From NCBI GenBank assembly GCA_035633215.1, contig DASQFI010000045.1:1-64000 (forward strand): a stretch of 64,000 nt of DNA, in the 5' to 3' direction. The first letter of the stretch is position 1, and every line of letters begins with the position of its first letter. This DNA is from DASQFI01 sp035633215. Lineage in GTDB: Bacteria; Acidobacteriota; Vicinamibacteria; Vicinamibacterales; SCN-69-37. Below the pieces are notes generated by a model. It had not been told where the DNA came from, made no database searches, and saw only the letters and a program-made list of their open reading frames with translations. Below, in pieces: positions 30,820 to 39,423 of this stretch. The translations under genes were made by a program, and so were the position numbers.

Positions 30820-32518
30820 GTCTGAAGATGTAGACCCGCGGGTGATCGAACAGCCGGAAGGTCAGCTCGGCGCGATCGTCCACGAGGTCGCGGCCGAACA
30901 GCGACGGATAGACTTTGAACGTCCGCTGCAACTGGAAGCCCAGCCGCCCGGCGAGGAGATCGCGGTAGTACTGCTTGACGACCCGGTGCTGCGCTTCCGG
31001 AAGGTGCTCGTAGAACTCGATGTAGACGTCGTCGATCACAATCCAGTCGACGGCCGCGAGTCGCGCCTCGATGTGCTTCCGCTTCTCGTCGTCGGAGCGC
31101 GACCGATACAGGAACTCGTACGGATCGAGGCCGACGAGATGATAGTAGTCCGTGCGTTCGCCGCCTCTCCACAGCACGTAGTCCTGATAGAAGCTGGGAT
31201 TAGTGAAGTACGATCCCATCGGCGGCGTGTTATGGGACGGCTCGACCAGGATGTTCGCGCCGGCCGGCACGCGCACACGCAGGTACTCCGCGGCGGCGAT
31301 CCGGCTGTCTTTCTGGAGAAAGACGTTCATGTACGCGACGGCGTAGAGCGCGGTGGATCCGACGACGATCGCGGTCAGGATCATCGCAAGCCGGCGGACT
31401 CGTGAACGCTGAATCAGATCCACGCTGAACACCGCGGCCGCGATCGCCAGCGCTGGCGCGAGTGGCACGGCGTAGCGGATGAACGGCGCGATCGTCCGGC
31501 CCGCTGCCACGTAGTACAAGATCGGAAACGCGGCGGCCACGGCCGCGAGCCGATTCCGGCGCGCGATGAGCCAGACCAGGCCCAGCAGCGACCAGATCTC
31601 GAATGCCGGTCCGAGGCTGAACCAGAGCACGTTGGTGAACCAAAATAGGGTGGGCGACCCGATATCGGCGAACTGCGCGGTCCAGATCGGCCGGCTCGCG
31701 CCCGTGAGCGGCTCGACGACGATCGTCCGGACGTCGTCCTTGAACTTCTGGAAGTACATCCACATCATCGGGTCGAGCGCCAGAAACAGCGCGACGGCGA
31801 CGACGATCGGCACGAGGCCCATGCCGACCCAGCGCATCCAGACCGCCGCCGGCTGACCCCGGCGGGGACGGCTCGGCGAGAGCAGGTAGGCCAGGCCAAT
31901 CACGCCGAGCGTGAACGCACCGGAGTACTTGCAGAGAATCGCGCCGCCCAGCGAGAGGCCCGCCAGGACCCCGTCGCGCAGCTGACCCCGTTCGGCCAGG
32001 CGAAGCGAAAACAGCCACGTCAGGACCGCGAAGAACGTCATGCTGACGTCGACGCTGAAGAAGTGCGATTCGCGAAGGTGAATGACCGCACAGGCGAGCA
32101 GTGCGGCGGCAACCAGCCCGCCCAGCCGGCCGGCGAGACGGGCGCCCACCAGGTAGAGCAGCGGAATCGTGGCGGTGCCGAATGCGGCCGAGATGCCGCG
32201 CCCCATCACCATGTAGGTGATTTCATCGCGCGGCACCGTCAGATCGAGCGTGTGAAAGAGCGCTTCGTACACCGCCCGCACGATGTTGAGGAGATACATC
32301 GGCACCGGGGAGTACATGAAGAACTTCGGCGACTCGGCCGCCTTCTGCATGCTCTCGCGCAGCAGGTCGGCGCCCTGAAACACGAAATGCTCGTCGATGT
32401 GGAAGTGGTAGTACGGCGCGCCCCAGCCGAGGTTGTAGAACCGGAACGCACCGCCGATCGCGGTAATGACGGACAGGGCGATCAGTGCGCGTGATCGGGT
32501 GAGCACCGTCTGTGACAC
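30794..32518 (-). CDS. GT39-type polytopic glycosyltransferase
   Basis: A 574-residue GT-C fold protein. It begins with a helix and the luminal acidic loop GAPYYHFHIDEHFVFQGADLLRE, the DE-type catalytic site of PMT-like enzymes. It continues through about ten helices (ESHFFSVDVSMTFFAVLTW, AILCKYSGAFTLGVIGLAYLL) and ends in a soluble C-terminal domain. It is the first gene of a transferase-transferase-hydrolase operon; its end overlaps the next start by 26 bp. It would use a polyprenyl-phosphate sugar to glycosylate a lipid- or protein-linked acceptor. Confidence 0.78.
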   Translation of the reverse strand: MSQTVLTRSRALIALSVITAIGGAFRFYNLGWGAPYYHFHIDEHFVFQGADLLRESMQKAAESPKFFMYSPVPMYLLNIVRAVYEALFHTLDLTVPRDEITYMVMGRGISAAFGTATIPLLYLVGARLAGRLGGLVAAALLACAVIHLRESHFFSVDVSMTFFAVLTWLFSLRLAERGQLRDGVLAGLSLGGAILCKYSGAFTLGVIGLAYLLSPSRPRRGQPAAVWMRWVGMGLVPIVVAVALFLALDPMMWMYFQKFKDDVRTIVVEPLTGASRPIWTAQFADIGSPTLFWFTNVLWFSLGPAFEIWSLLGLVWLIARRNRLAAVAAAFPILYYVAAGRTIAPFIRYAVPLAPALAIAAAVFSVDLIQRSRVRRLAMILTAIVVGSTALYAVAYMNVFLQKDSRIAAAEYLRVRVPAGANILVEPSHNTPPMGSYFTNPSFYQDYVLWRGGERTDYYHLVGLDPYEFLYRSRSDDEKRKHIEARLAAVDWIVIDDVYIEFYEHLPEAQHRVVKQYYRDLLAGRLGFQLQRTFKVYPSLFGRDLVDDRAELTFRLFDHPRVYIFRRGAPSRQP

Positions 32519-32540
32519 ATCCCGAAAGGCGCCTCTCGGG

Positions 32541-33218
32541 TTAGAAAATGTTCCGCACGAACGACCAGATGTACGCGAACCAGAGCTTCCAGACGACGAC
32601 CTTCGAGGTGCCCCACTTGCGCTCGTATTCGTGGCTCGCGATCTCGGAGACGCGGAAGCCCTTCTTGAGCGCCTTCATCAGCATTTCCTGCTCGATCGTC
32701 GTGAGGTTCGACTGCAGGCCGAGCTGGGCGGCGACGTCGCGGCGGATCGCGCGAAAGCCGTTCTGGCTGTCGGTCAGCCGCACATTCCAGCGATAGTTGA
32801 TCGCGAGCATGATGAGCTGCGAGCCGACATACCGGATGAACTGCTCGAGCGTGCCGTGCAGTTCGTCGCTGCCGCCGCGCCCGCGTGACGCGATGACCAT
32901 GTCGGCGTTGCCGGCCTTGATCGGATCGACCAGCGCGGGGATGTCACGCGCGTCATGCGATCCGTCGGCGTCGATGAAGACGAGGATGTCGCCCTTCGCC
33001 TCGGTGATCGAGAGACGCAACGCCTCGCCCTTGCCCTTGCGGTGATCGAGCACGACGGTCGCGCCGTGCTGCGCCGCGATCTCGCGCGTGCGGTCGCGCG
33101 AGTGGCCGTCGACGACCAGGATGTCGTCGGCGTGCGGGCGTGCGGTGTCGATGATCTCCCCAATCAGGCCTTCCTCGTCCCGGGTGGGAATGACGACGGT
33201 GACGCGTTGGGGCGACAA
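32541..33218 (-). CDS. GT2 glycosyltransferase (dolichyl-phosphate mannose synthase-like)
   Basis: A 225-residue GT-A enzyme without long C-terminal membrane helices. It has VTVVIPTRDEEGLIGEII, DDILVVDGHSRDRT, HRKGKGEALRLSITEAKGDILVFIDADGSHD (DxD) and DSQNGFRAIRRDVAAQLGLQ. The start is TTG 33218. It lies 22 bp upstream of the GT39-type gene on the same strand and probably supplies the polyprenyl-phosphate sugar for that transferase. Confidence 0.85.
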   Translation of the reverse strand: MSPQRVTVVIPTRDEEGLIGEIIDTARPHADDILVVDGHSRDRTREIAAQHGATVVLDHRKGKGEALRLSITEAKGDILVFIDADGSHDARDIPALVDPIKAGNADMVIASRGRGGSDELHGTLEQFIRYVGSQLIMLAINYRWNVRLTDSQNGFRAIRRDVAAQLGLQSNLTTIEQEMLMKALKKGFRVSEIASHEYERKWGTSKVVVWKLWFAYIWSFVRNIF

Positions 33219-33220
33219 GG

Positions 33221-33309
33221 GTCAGAAGGGCAAAGGGCAGAGGGCAGAGGGCAAAGGGAAGGGCAAAAGTGAAAGGGCAAAGGACAGGGCGAAGGCAAAA
33301 GGGTAAAGG
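33221..33309. repeat. Degenerate AAGGGCA tandem repeat, single arm
   Basis: About twelve copies of a 7-nt unit (GGGCAAA, GGGCAGA and variants) lie upstream of the GT2 gene and before the radical SAM gene. The rest of the gap to 33482 holds no gene that I recognise. The same unit family forms the inverted pair at 41687-41822. Confidence 0.75.
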
Positions 33310-33482
33310 GCGCCTGCCGGCTGCCGGATTCAGAATAGGCGAATTAGTCCTCTCAGTTCAATGGTTTATGGCCTGTTCGCATTGACCCGATCGGGTTCGT
33401 CTGGTACGATCTGAACGCGTCGCCCGTCGTCACTGGCGAGCGGGAACCCTGCCGACGAGGCGCGACAGGCACTATCCAGAGC

Positions 33483-34577
33483 ATGCTCAGCACCAGCCAG
33501 GTCGGCCTCGGCACGGCGATTCTCGGCGCGAATCTCCGTTCGCCGTCGCTGCCGTACAAAGTCACGTTCGTCGCGACGTATCACTGCAACTTCCGATGCC
33601 AGATGTGCAGCATCTGGGAGAAGAAGAGCGTGAACGAAATGACGCCGGCGGAGGTGGAGCAGTTCTTCACCCGCTGGCCGCAATTCCGCTGGGTGCACCT
33701 GACGGGCGGCGAGCTGTTCATGCGCCGCGACCTCGACGATGTGGTTGCCGCCATCCAGCGCAGCTGTAAGTCGCTCTTCCTCCTGAATTTTCCGACGACC
33801 GGCTGGTTCGGCGACAAGACGGTCGCCCTCGTCGAGAACGTGCTCAAGCGCGGCGTGGGCCGGCTGATGACGACCATCAGCATCGACGGACCCAAAGCGA
33901 TGCACGAGGAACTGCGCGGCCTGCCCGGCAGCTGGGACCGCGGCATCGAGACGTTCCGGCGGCTGCGCGGCATCAAGCGCTCGAACTACCAGGTCGTAGT
34001 CGGGATGACCCTGATGGAGAAGAACGCGGCCCAGGTGGACGCGACCATCGCGGCCATCCGCCAGGTCATTCCCGATTTCAAGCGCACCGAGCTGCACCTC
34101 AACATCGGTCACGAGTCGGGACATTACTTCGCCAATCTGGGCCGCGGCCTGTCCAGTCACCACACCGAGGTCCTGAACGCCGTCGAGCGGCACCGGCGTG
34201 AGAACGGCGTCGGTCTGCACCCTGTCAAGTTCCTCGAGGATCGCTACCAGGCACTCATCGCGAAGTATTACGAGACGGGCAAATCTCCGCTCCCGTGCAC
34301 CGCGCTGTCGTCGTCGTGCTTCATCGACGCGTACTGGAATCTCTATCCCTGCTCGATCTGGGACGAGAAGATCGGCAACCTTCGCGAGAGTGGCTTCGAT
34401 CTGCAGGGCATGTGGGACAGCCCTCGCCGGCGCGAGCTGCGCGAGGACGTCGTGCAGGAGCGCTGCTCGCACTGCTGGACGCCGTGCGAGGCGTATCCGA
34501 CGATTCTGGGGAATCTGTTCAAGGCGACGACGTCGGTCGCGCAAAAGGCGGGACAGCTACGACATCAGTCTCTGTAG
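33483..34577 (+). CDS. Radical SAM/SPASM-type enzyme A
   Basis: A 364-residue enzyme. The radical SAM cluster motif CNFRCQMC (Cys 35, 39, 42) is followed by HLTGGELFMRRDL (GGE motif) and TTISIDGP. A C-terminal SPASM-like region has CTALSSSC, YPCSIWDEKIG and CSHCWTPCEAY for auxiliary Fe-S binding. Such enzymes modify peptides, sugars or lipids by radical chemistry; the substrate is not indicated. It faces the glycan-synthesis block 34.5-43.9 kb, and its 3' end overlaps the convergent TIM-barrel isomerase gene by 21 bp. A second SPASM enzyme lies at 42777-43940. Confidence 0.85.
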   Translation: MLSTSQVGLGTAILGANLRSPSLPYKVTFVATYHCNFRCQMCSIWEKKSVNEMTPAEVEQFFTRWPQFRWVHLTGGELFMRRDLDDVVAAIQRSCKSLFLLNFPTTGWFGDKTVALVENVLKRGVGRLMTTISIDGPKAMHEELRGLPGSWDRGIETFRRLRGIKRSNYQVVVGMTLMEKNAAQVDATIAAIRQVIPDFKRTELHLNIGHESGHYFANLGRGLSSHHTEVLNAVERHRRENGVGLHPVKFLEDRYQALIAKYYETGKSPLPCTALSSSCFIDAYWNLYPCSIWDEKIGNLRESGFDLQGMWDSPRRRELREDVVQERCSHCWTPCEAYPTILGNLFKATTSVAQKAGQLRHQSL

Positions 34578-35375
34578 CAGGGATGTCGCCCGCGTGTAGC
34601 CTTCGAACAACCGAACCGTCGCATCATCCGGCCCTTCGTACTCCACGCTGAACGATCCCCGGTACCCCGCGTTCACGAGCGACTGCACGACCGGCGTGAG
34701 GTCGACCTGCCCGGCGCCGAATTCGCAGAAGGCGCCCTTGTTGAGTCCCTTCAGATGCACGTGCGCCACGTACGGACGCACGATCTCGAGCGCGGTCATC
34801 GGGTCGACGTGGGCCTTCGCGAAGTTGATCGGATCGAAGTTCATCCGGATGTTCGGGCGGTCGACGTGATCGAGGATCTCCGCGCACACTTCCGGGTGGA
34901 GCGACGCGCCGTCGTGGTTCTCGAAGACGAACAGCATGCCCGGATGGAGGGCGGAGAGCCGGACGAGGTTGCGGCACACGAAGTCGTGTGCCGCCTGCGA
35001 GTAGTCGAAGAACGTGCGGCGGCCGAAGAACAGCCGGAGCTGCGGGGCCCGCAGATGGTCCGCGATGCCGACCTGTTTCTCGACCGACGCGAACGTCTTC
35101 TCGATGTCCGGCAGGCCCTGGAAGAAGTCGCACCACCCGCCGGAGGTGGCCCAGATCCGAAGCCCCTGCGCCGCGATCGCGTCGGCCGCTTTCATGGCGG
35201 TCATGTCGCCTTCGATGAACGGATGGAGGTTCAAATCGAGATCGTTCAGGCCGAGCCGCGCGAAGACCGCCAGCGTCGCGAGCAGCGACTCCCGCTTGTG
35301 CGACGTCGTCGAGGCGAGCAGGCGCGGACGGAACGGCGGCTCCGGCCGATCGGGAGTTCTGGGGAGTGCGGACAT
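34557..35375 (-). CDS. Sugar phosphate isomerase/epimerase family (AP-endonuclease-2 TIM barrel)
   Basis: A 272-residue TIM-barrel protein related to xylose isomerase-like epimerases. Metal-site elements include FVFENHDGASLHPE (Glu), NIRMNFDPINFAKAH (Asp/His), VAHVHLKGLNKGAFCEFGAGQVDL (HxH/K) and FSVEYEGPDD (last Glu). ATG 35375 overlaps the stop of the upstream flavoprotein gene (ATGA). It probably interconverts keto- or aldo-sugars used for the nearby nucleotide-sugar enzymes. The exact reaction is unknown. Confidence 0.78.
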   Translation of the reverse strand: MSALPRTPDRPEPPFRPRLLASTTSHKRESLLATLAVFARLGLNDLDLNLHPFIEGDMTAMKAADAIAAQGLRIWATSGGWCDFFQGLPDIEKTFASVEKQVGIADHLRAPQLRLFFGRRTFFDYSQAAHDFVCRNLVRLSALHPGMLFVFENHDGASLHPEVCAEILDHVDRPNIRMNFDPINFAKAHVDPMTALEIVRPYVAHVHLKGLNKGAFCEFGAGQVDLTPVVQSLVNAGYRGSFSVEYEGPDDATVRLFEGYTRATSLLQRLMS

Positions 35376-36667
35376 CAGACCGGCGGGAACTCCAGCGATT
35401 TCTGGTACGCCGAATTCACGGTCTCCGGCATGCCCCAGTACTTGAACTCCGAGTGGCGTCCGACGTACCGCAGGTTCGGGATCTTCCTGCCGCGCTCGAC
35501 GTACGAATAGTACGTCGCGAAGGCCTGCTCGGACTGCTGCGGATACGCCTTTTCGGCGAAGAGGTTGTGCTCGAGCGCGTATTCCACGGTATTCCGCGGA
35601 AAGTGCTTCGAGGCGCCGGGCAGCACGGGCACTTCGATCAGAATCAGCGTATCGGGGCTCTCGTGCCGCGTGATGACCTTCATCTCCGTCACGCGCGTCT
35701 GGAACTCGCACGAGGAGTAGTGCAGCGACTCGGCGCCCTCCGGAAACGCGTTCTGAAGACCAGGAATCAGCAGCGGGATCATCATGCGACCGGTGTACGG
35801 CAGCGTGTCCTCGCCCCAGAGCTCGTCGATGTCAATCGACGCGAACACCGTGTGGTAATCGGCGAAGTAGTGTCTGTCGCCGCTCGCGAGCCGGACGTGC
35901 GCCTTCTTGTGCTCGTCGCCGATGCCGACGATGCGGTCCTGGATGACGGTGGCGCGGGCGACCATCGCGCCCCACACCGCGTTCCATCCGTGCTTCGGAT
36001 AGACCTGGAACCGGATCCCCTTTCCGAGCGTGTGGTCCTCGAACTTCAGTGGGTCGTATCCGCCGAGCCCCCGCGTCGCCTGCGGTGACTGCTTCGTGTA
36101 GGCGTGATGAAAGCGGTCGGCCCAGACCATCGACGTCTCGAGCTCGTCGCCCGGAATGTTCCACATCTTCCAGGTGTAGTTCGCCATGAACTTCTGGTAG
36201 AGGGTCGCGCCGATCGCCGCGGTGAAATACTCGCCAAACTTGCACTTGCCGAGCTCCGGCAGCTGGCGTTCGACGAGCTTCAGCTTCTCGTCGCGGTTCT
36301 GACCGACCTCGCGGTAGATCCGGTCGCGGTCCGGCATCTCCGCGATGTCCTGGTAGTGCACCGGATACCGGTATTTCCGCTGATCGGATTCGACGAAGGT
36401 GAACAGCCGGCGATCGATGTGGAACAGCTCGTCGTTCGTCAGCTTGACGATCGCCGCGTTGACCGGATCGTCCTTGCCGCCGGGCCAGAACCAGATGTGC
36501 GGACCGAACTCGTAGGGATGACCGCTGTAGGTGCAGGTGCGCGCGAGACCGCCGACCTGGCGATGCCGCTCGATGACGGTGACGTCGTAGCCCTTCTCCG
36601 TCAGGAAGTAGGTCATGGCCGATCCCGCCACGCCGCCGCCGAGAATCAGAATCTTGTTGTTGGGCAT
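35375..36667 (-). CDS. UDP-galactopyranose mutase-like flavoprotein
   Basis: A 430-residue FAD protein with the Rossmann start ILILGGGVAGSAMTYFLTEKGYDVTVIE and the mutase-type features GGLARTCTYSGHPYEFGPHIWF, FTAAIGATLYQKFMANYTWKMWNIPGDELETSM and FQVYPKHGWNAVWGAM. It is longer than Glf (about 380). The C-terminal end NLRYVGRHSEFKYWGMPETVNSAYQ fits the NAD(P)-binding/amine-oxidase superfamily. It would contract a nucleotide-hexopyranose to a furanose or act on a related sugar. Translationally coupled to the TIM-barrel isomerase. Confidence 0.78.
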   Translation of the reverse strand: MPNNKILILGGGVAGSAMTYFLTEKGYDVTVIERHRQVGGLARTCTYSGHPYEFGPHIWFWPGGKDDPVNAAIVKLTNDELFHIDRRLFTFVESDQRKYRYPVHYQDIAEMPDRDRIYREVGQNRDEKLKLVERQLPELGKCKFGEYFTAAIGATLYQKFMANYTWKMWNIPGDELETSMVWADRFHHAYTKQSPQATRGLGGYDPLKFEDHTLGKGIRFQVYPKHGWNAVWGAMVARATVIQDRIVGIGDEHKKAHVRLASGDRHYFADYHTVFASIDIDELWGEDTLPYTGRMMIPLLIPGLQNAFPEGAESLHYSSCEFQTRVTEMKVITRHESPDTLILIEVPVLPGASKHFPRNTVEYALEHNLFAEKAYPQQSEQAFATYYSYVERGRKIPNLRYVGRHSEFKYWGMPETVNSAYQKSLEFPPV

Positions 36668-36670
36668 CGA

Positions 36671-37174
36671 TTAATTCGCACTCGTGATTCTGAACAACCG
36701 CCGGCCGCCGGTCACGAATCGGCCGAACCATTGTCCCCGCGGCTTCAGCGCCAACGCGCCGTCCGGGCGGATGTCGATGAACTGGCCGTCGGCCAGCTGG
36801 TCCAGCCGCGATCCGATCATCGCCCGGACGCTGTACCGATCGGAGAGCGCCTTGAGCGACAGCGCGTGGCCGGGCGCGCGGTCGAGCTCCACGAGCATCC
36901 GGAGCGTCACCGACCGGTCCGGCAGCGTGATGAAGTGGAAGAGAAACCCGCCGAGCGCCAGGTGCACGAGCACGAGGAACAGCCGCCCGTCGGTCGTGAG
37001 CGGCCGGTCGAACAACAGCCGGTCGGCGAAAAACACCGCCGGCGCCGTCACGACCGCCACGAACACGATCGTGACGTAGATGTTGCTTCGGGGCCGAAGG
37101 GCCGCGAGCGCCATCACGAGGAGCGTCTGACACAAGAGCAGCGCCGCGGCGGCCAGGGCCACGCTCACCAGCAT
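36671..37174 (-). CDS. Small membrane protein with C-terminal winged-helix-like module (paralog 1)
   Basis: A 167-residue protein of unknown family. Three hydrophobic helices (MLVSVALAAAALLLCQTLLVMALAAL, IYVTIVFVAVVTAPAVFF, LFLVLVHLALGGFLFHFI) are followed by a soluble module of about 80 residues that ends DQLADGQFIDIRPDGALALKPRGQW. The ending matches the neighbouring protein (paralog 2), whose tail reads VRGGWVDARGDTLQLRPKGR. The two genes are 4 bp apart and lead into the UGM-like gene 3 bp on, so they act with that enzyme or in the same glycan system. Confidence 0.6.
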   Translation of the reverse strand: MLVSVALAAAALLLCQTLLVMALAALRPRSNIYVTIVFVAVVTAPAVFFADRLLFDRPLTTDGRLFLVLVHLALGGFLFHFITLPDRSVTLRMLVELDRAPGHALSLKALSDRYSVRAMIGSRLDQLADGQFIDIRPDGALALKPRGQWFGRFVTGGRRLFRITSAN

Positions 37175-37178
37175 CGAC

Positions 37179-37715
37179 CTACTTGATGCCTCCGCCCGTC
37201 CCGAGCGAAAACACCTTGAACGAGAGCAGCGTGCCGAGCGCCATCAGGCGTCCCTTCGGACGAAGCTGGAGCGTATCGCCGCGCGCGTCCACCCAGCCGC
37301 CGCGCACGAGGTTCGGCACCCGCCGCGCGAGGATGCGGTCCACCTCGCCGTCGCCTTCGTACGATCGAATCAGCCGTTCGCGATCGCGAAGGGCCGCGTT
37401 GGTGAAGAGGTCGTGCATGAGACTGCCCGAGAATCCCCACAGGAGGCTGTAAAACGCATTCCACATCGTCAAACACGCCAGAAGCTGGAGGAGGAGCGAC
37501 GCGGTCAGGCCAAGTCCGTCTTCGATCTGCTCGAGCGGCCAGAACTGCTGGTAGACGAGTGTGGTCGCGACAAGCAGGAGCAGCGCGTAGATGAGAAAGA
37601 ATCGCCGAGGTTCGCGCGGCCGCACGAACCGGACCGTCGCCCAGGAGACCGCGAAGAACACGCCGACAGCTGCCGCCGGCACTACCAGCCGGATCAAACT
37701 TAGGCCGGGGGACAT
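37179..37715 (-). CDS. Small membrane protein with C-terminal winged-helix-like module (paralog 2)
   Basis: A 178-residue protein with three to four helices (LVVPAAAVGVFFAVSWATVRFV, FFLIYALLLLVATTLVY, LTASLLLQLLACLTMWNAFYSLLWGFSGSLMH) and a C-terminal soluble module (DRILARRVPNLVRGGWVDARGDTLQLRPKG) like that of its neighbour. The ATG at 37715 lies at the apex of a 9-bp GC-rich hairpin (37705-37726), which would hide the start; TTG 37697 is an alternative. First gene of the run leading to the UGM-like protein. The function is unknown. Confidence 0.6.
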   Translation of the reverse strand: MSPGLSLIRLVVPAAAVGVFFAVSWATVRFVRPREPRRFFLIYALLLLVATTLVYQQFWPLEQIEDGLGLTASLLLQLLACLTMWNAFYSLLWGFSGSLMHDLFTNAALRDRERLIRSYEGDGEVDRILARRVPNLVRGGWVDARGDTLQLRPKGRLMALGTLLSFKVFSLGTGGGIK

Positions 37716-37850
37716 TCGTCCCCCGGACCCCCTATCGCCGCTCGCTCGCGCCTCTCGACTGTGCTCGAGGCGCCGTGAGCGACAGTCGAACGGCGGGGGC
37801 CCCTACGCCCCGCTCCGCTCCGGCGGGGCGCGCCTGTGGCGCGCCTCCGG
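37705..37850. repeat. GC-rich palindromic block
   Basis: It includes CCGGGGGACATTCGTCCCCCGG (37705-37726), a pair of GACTGTGCTCGAGG/CGACAGTCG segments, and GCGCGCC-TGTG-GCGCGCC-type repeats near 37828-37850. It fills the gap between paralog 2 and the epimerase gene and covers the start codon of paralog 2. Confidence 0.6.
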
Positions 37851-37875
37851 ACTGGACCGTGTGATGCGCCTTCAT

Positions 37876-38817
37876 TCATGCGAAATTGTGCTGCCGCATC
37901 CAGCGGACATTGTAACAAACGGGATCGTCGCTCAGCCGGCCCTCGCGATACGCCGCGGCCATTTCCGCGACCGCCGACGACACGTTTCGCGTCGGCGCGA
38001 AGCCGGTCGCGAGCAGTTTGTCCGAGCACACCGAATACGATCGCGGATCATTCGACGGCTTGACGTCGATCGACGCCGGGACGTCTTTCGTGATCATCCG
38101 TGCGATGTCCATGACCGTCAGATTCTCGAACCCCGCGTTGAACACCCCGGCCAGCCGCTTCTCGAACGCGAAGAGATACAGGTCCACGAGATCGTCGATG
38201 TGAATGTTCGGCCGCGTCTGATCGCCGCCGAGCACGGTGACCGACCCGCGTGTGAGCGCCTGCATCGTGAGCATGTTGACGACGACGTCGAGGCGCATGC
38301 GCGGCGACCAGCCGCACACGGTCGCGGGCCGGATGATCGTGGTGATCATCTGATCCGCATAGCTCTGGACGACCCGCTCGGCGACCATCTTGGTCTTGTT
38401 GTATTCGGACAGTGGGAAGAGCTCGAGATCCTCCGTGACCTTCGGCTCCGACTTGAGCCCGTAGACGCTGGCCGACGAGGCGTACACGAATTGCCGTACT
38501 CCCTGGCGCGCAGCCCGATCGACGAGCCGCATACCCGCCAGGACATTGACCTCCCACGACGCGTACGGGTTCAACTCGACCGACGGATCGTTGGCGATGT
38601 TGGCCAGGTGGAAGATGGTGTCGAAGGGCGCGAGATCGATCTCGTCGATCCGCCGGACGTCCATCGGCTGAACGGTCAGGCGCGGATGAGCCGCCAGCCG
38701 ATTGCCGAACCACATCACGTCGAGCACGGTGACGTCGTGCGGCGTGCGCGCGAGCAACGCCTCAGTCAGCTTCGTGCCCACGTACCCGCAGCCGCCGGTG
38801 ACCAGGAGCTGGCTCAC
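37876..38817 (-). CDS. NAD-dependent nucleotide-sugar epimerase/dehydratase
   Basis: A 313-residue short-chain dehydrogenase of the extended type. It starts at GTG 38817 with LLVTGGCGYVGTKL and has the NAD-linked DVRRIDEIDL, the catalytic SSASVYG...YNKTK (Ser/Tyr/Lys) and the substrate-binding RPATVCGWSPRMRLDVVVNML. It overlaps the SIS gene by 4 bp (ATGTGA). It follows the isomerase and the kinase/adenylyltransferase in the same operon, as HldD or a GDP-heptose reductase would follow them in heptose pathways. Sugar specificity is unknown. Confidence 0.85.
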   Translation of the reverse strand: MSQLLVTGGCGYVGTKLTEALLARTPHDVTVLDVMWFGNRLAAHPRLTVQPMDVRRIDEIDLAPFDTIFHLANIANDPSVELNPYASWEVNVLAGMRLVDRAARQGVRQFVYASSASVYGLKSEPKVTEDLELFPLSEYNKTKMVAERVVQSYADQMITTIIRPATVCGWSPRMRLDVVVNMLTMQALTRGSVTVLGGDQTRPNIHIDDLVDLYLFAFEKRLAGVFNAGFENLTVMDIARMITKDVPASIDVKPSNDPRSYSVCSDKLLATGFAPTRNVSSAVAEMAAAYREGRLSDDPVCYNVRWMRQHNFA

Positions 38818-39404
38818 ATCGCTCCCTGGCCGTACCGGTTGAGGTACTCGTCGAACCAGTAGTGGAGCAGGATCTGGTGGGCGGACTCGGCCCAGCCGTA
38901 TCGCTTGAGCGGCACGTAGAAATTGAGGCGGCCGAGGGTGCGCGCGCGATTGCCGACGGCCTTGGCCGTCAGCGTCACCGTGTCCACGCCGATGCGTTCG
39001 GCGGTTTCGAGCGCGCGGACGACGTTGGGTGAGTTGCCGGAGCTGCTGATGGCGATCGCGAGGTCGCCTTTGCGCGCCAGACGTTCGAGCGGCAGCGAGA
39101 ACGTCTGGTCGAAGGCGAGGTCGTTGCTGATGGCCGTGAGGAGCGCCGAGTCGCTGAAGGACATCGCGCGCAGGAGGCCGTTCTTGCACGCGTCGGTCGC
39201 CATATGGGCGGCCATCGCCGCGCTGCCGCCGTTGCCGAACAGGAACAGCTGGCCATCGCGGTCGTGAACCGCGCGCGTGAGCGCCACCCATTGCGCCACG
39301 GCCTCGCGCGCGGGAAGACTCGTCCCCGACCGGTCCGTGGCTTCCAGGCCGCGCAGACCGGCGGCGATCGTCTCGACGTACTCGTCCCAGGTTTCCGAAC
39401 TCAC
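38814..39404 (-). CDS. SIS-domain phosphoheptose isomerase-like protein
   Basis: A 196-residue GmhA-like protein. The sugar-phosphate-binding SIS elements are visible: LFLFGNGGSAAMAAHMATDACKNG, LTAISNDLAFDQTF and AIAISSSGNSPNVVRALETA. The length and the SAxxAxHxAxD pattern are those of GmhA, which converts sedoheptulose 7-phosphate to D-glycero-D-manno-heptose 7-phosphate. It starts at GTG 39404, 19 bp after the kinase/adenylyltransferase, supporting the heptose-type pathway reading. Confidence 0.83.
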   Translation of the reverse strand: MSSETWDEYVETIAAGLRGLEATDRSGTSLPAREAVAQWVALTRAVHDRDGQLFLFGNGGSAAMAAHMATDACKNGLLRAMSFSDSALLTAISNDLAFDQTFSLPLERLARKGDLAIAISSSGNSPNVVRALETAERIGVDTVTLTAKAVGNRARTLGRLNFYVPLKRYGWAESAHQILLHYWFDEYLNRYGQGAM

Positions 39405-39423
39405 TGAACGACGCCCTCCGTCG

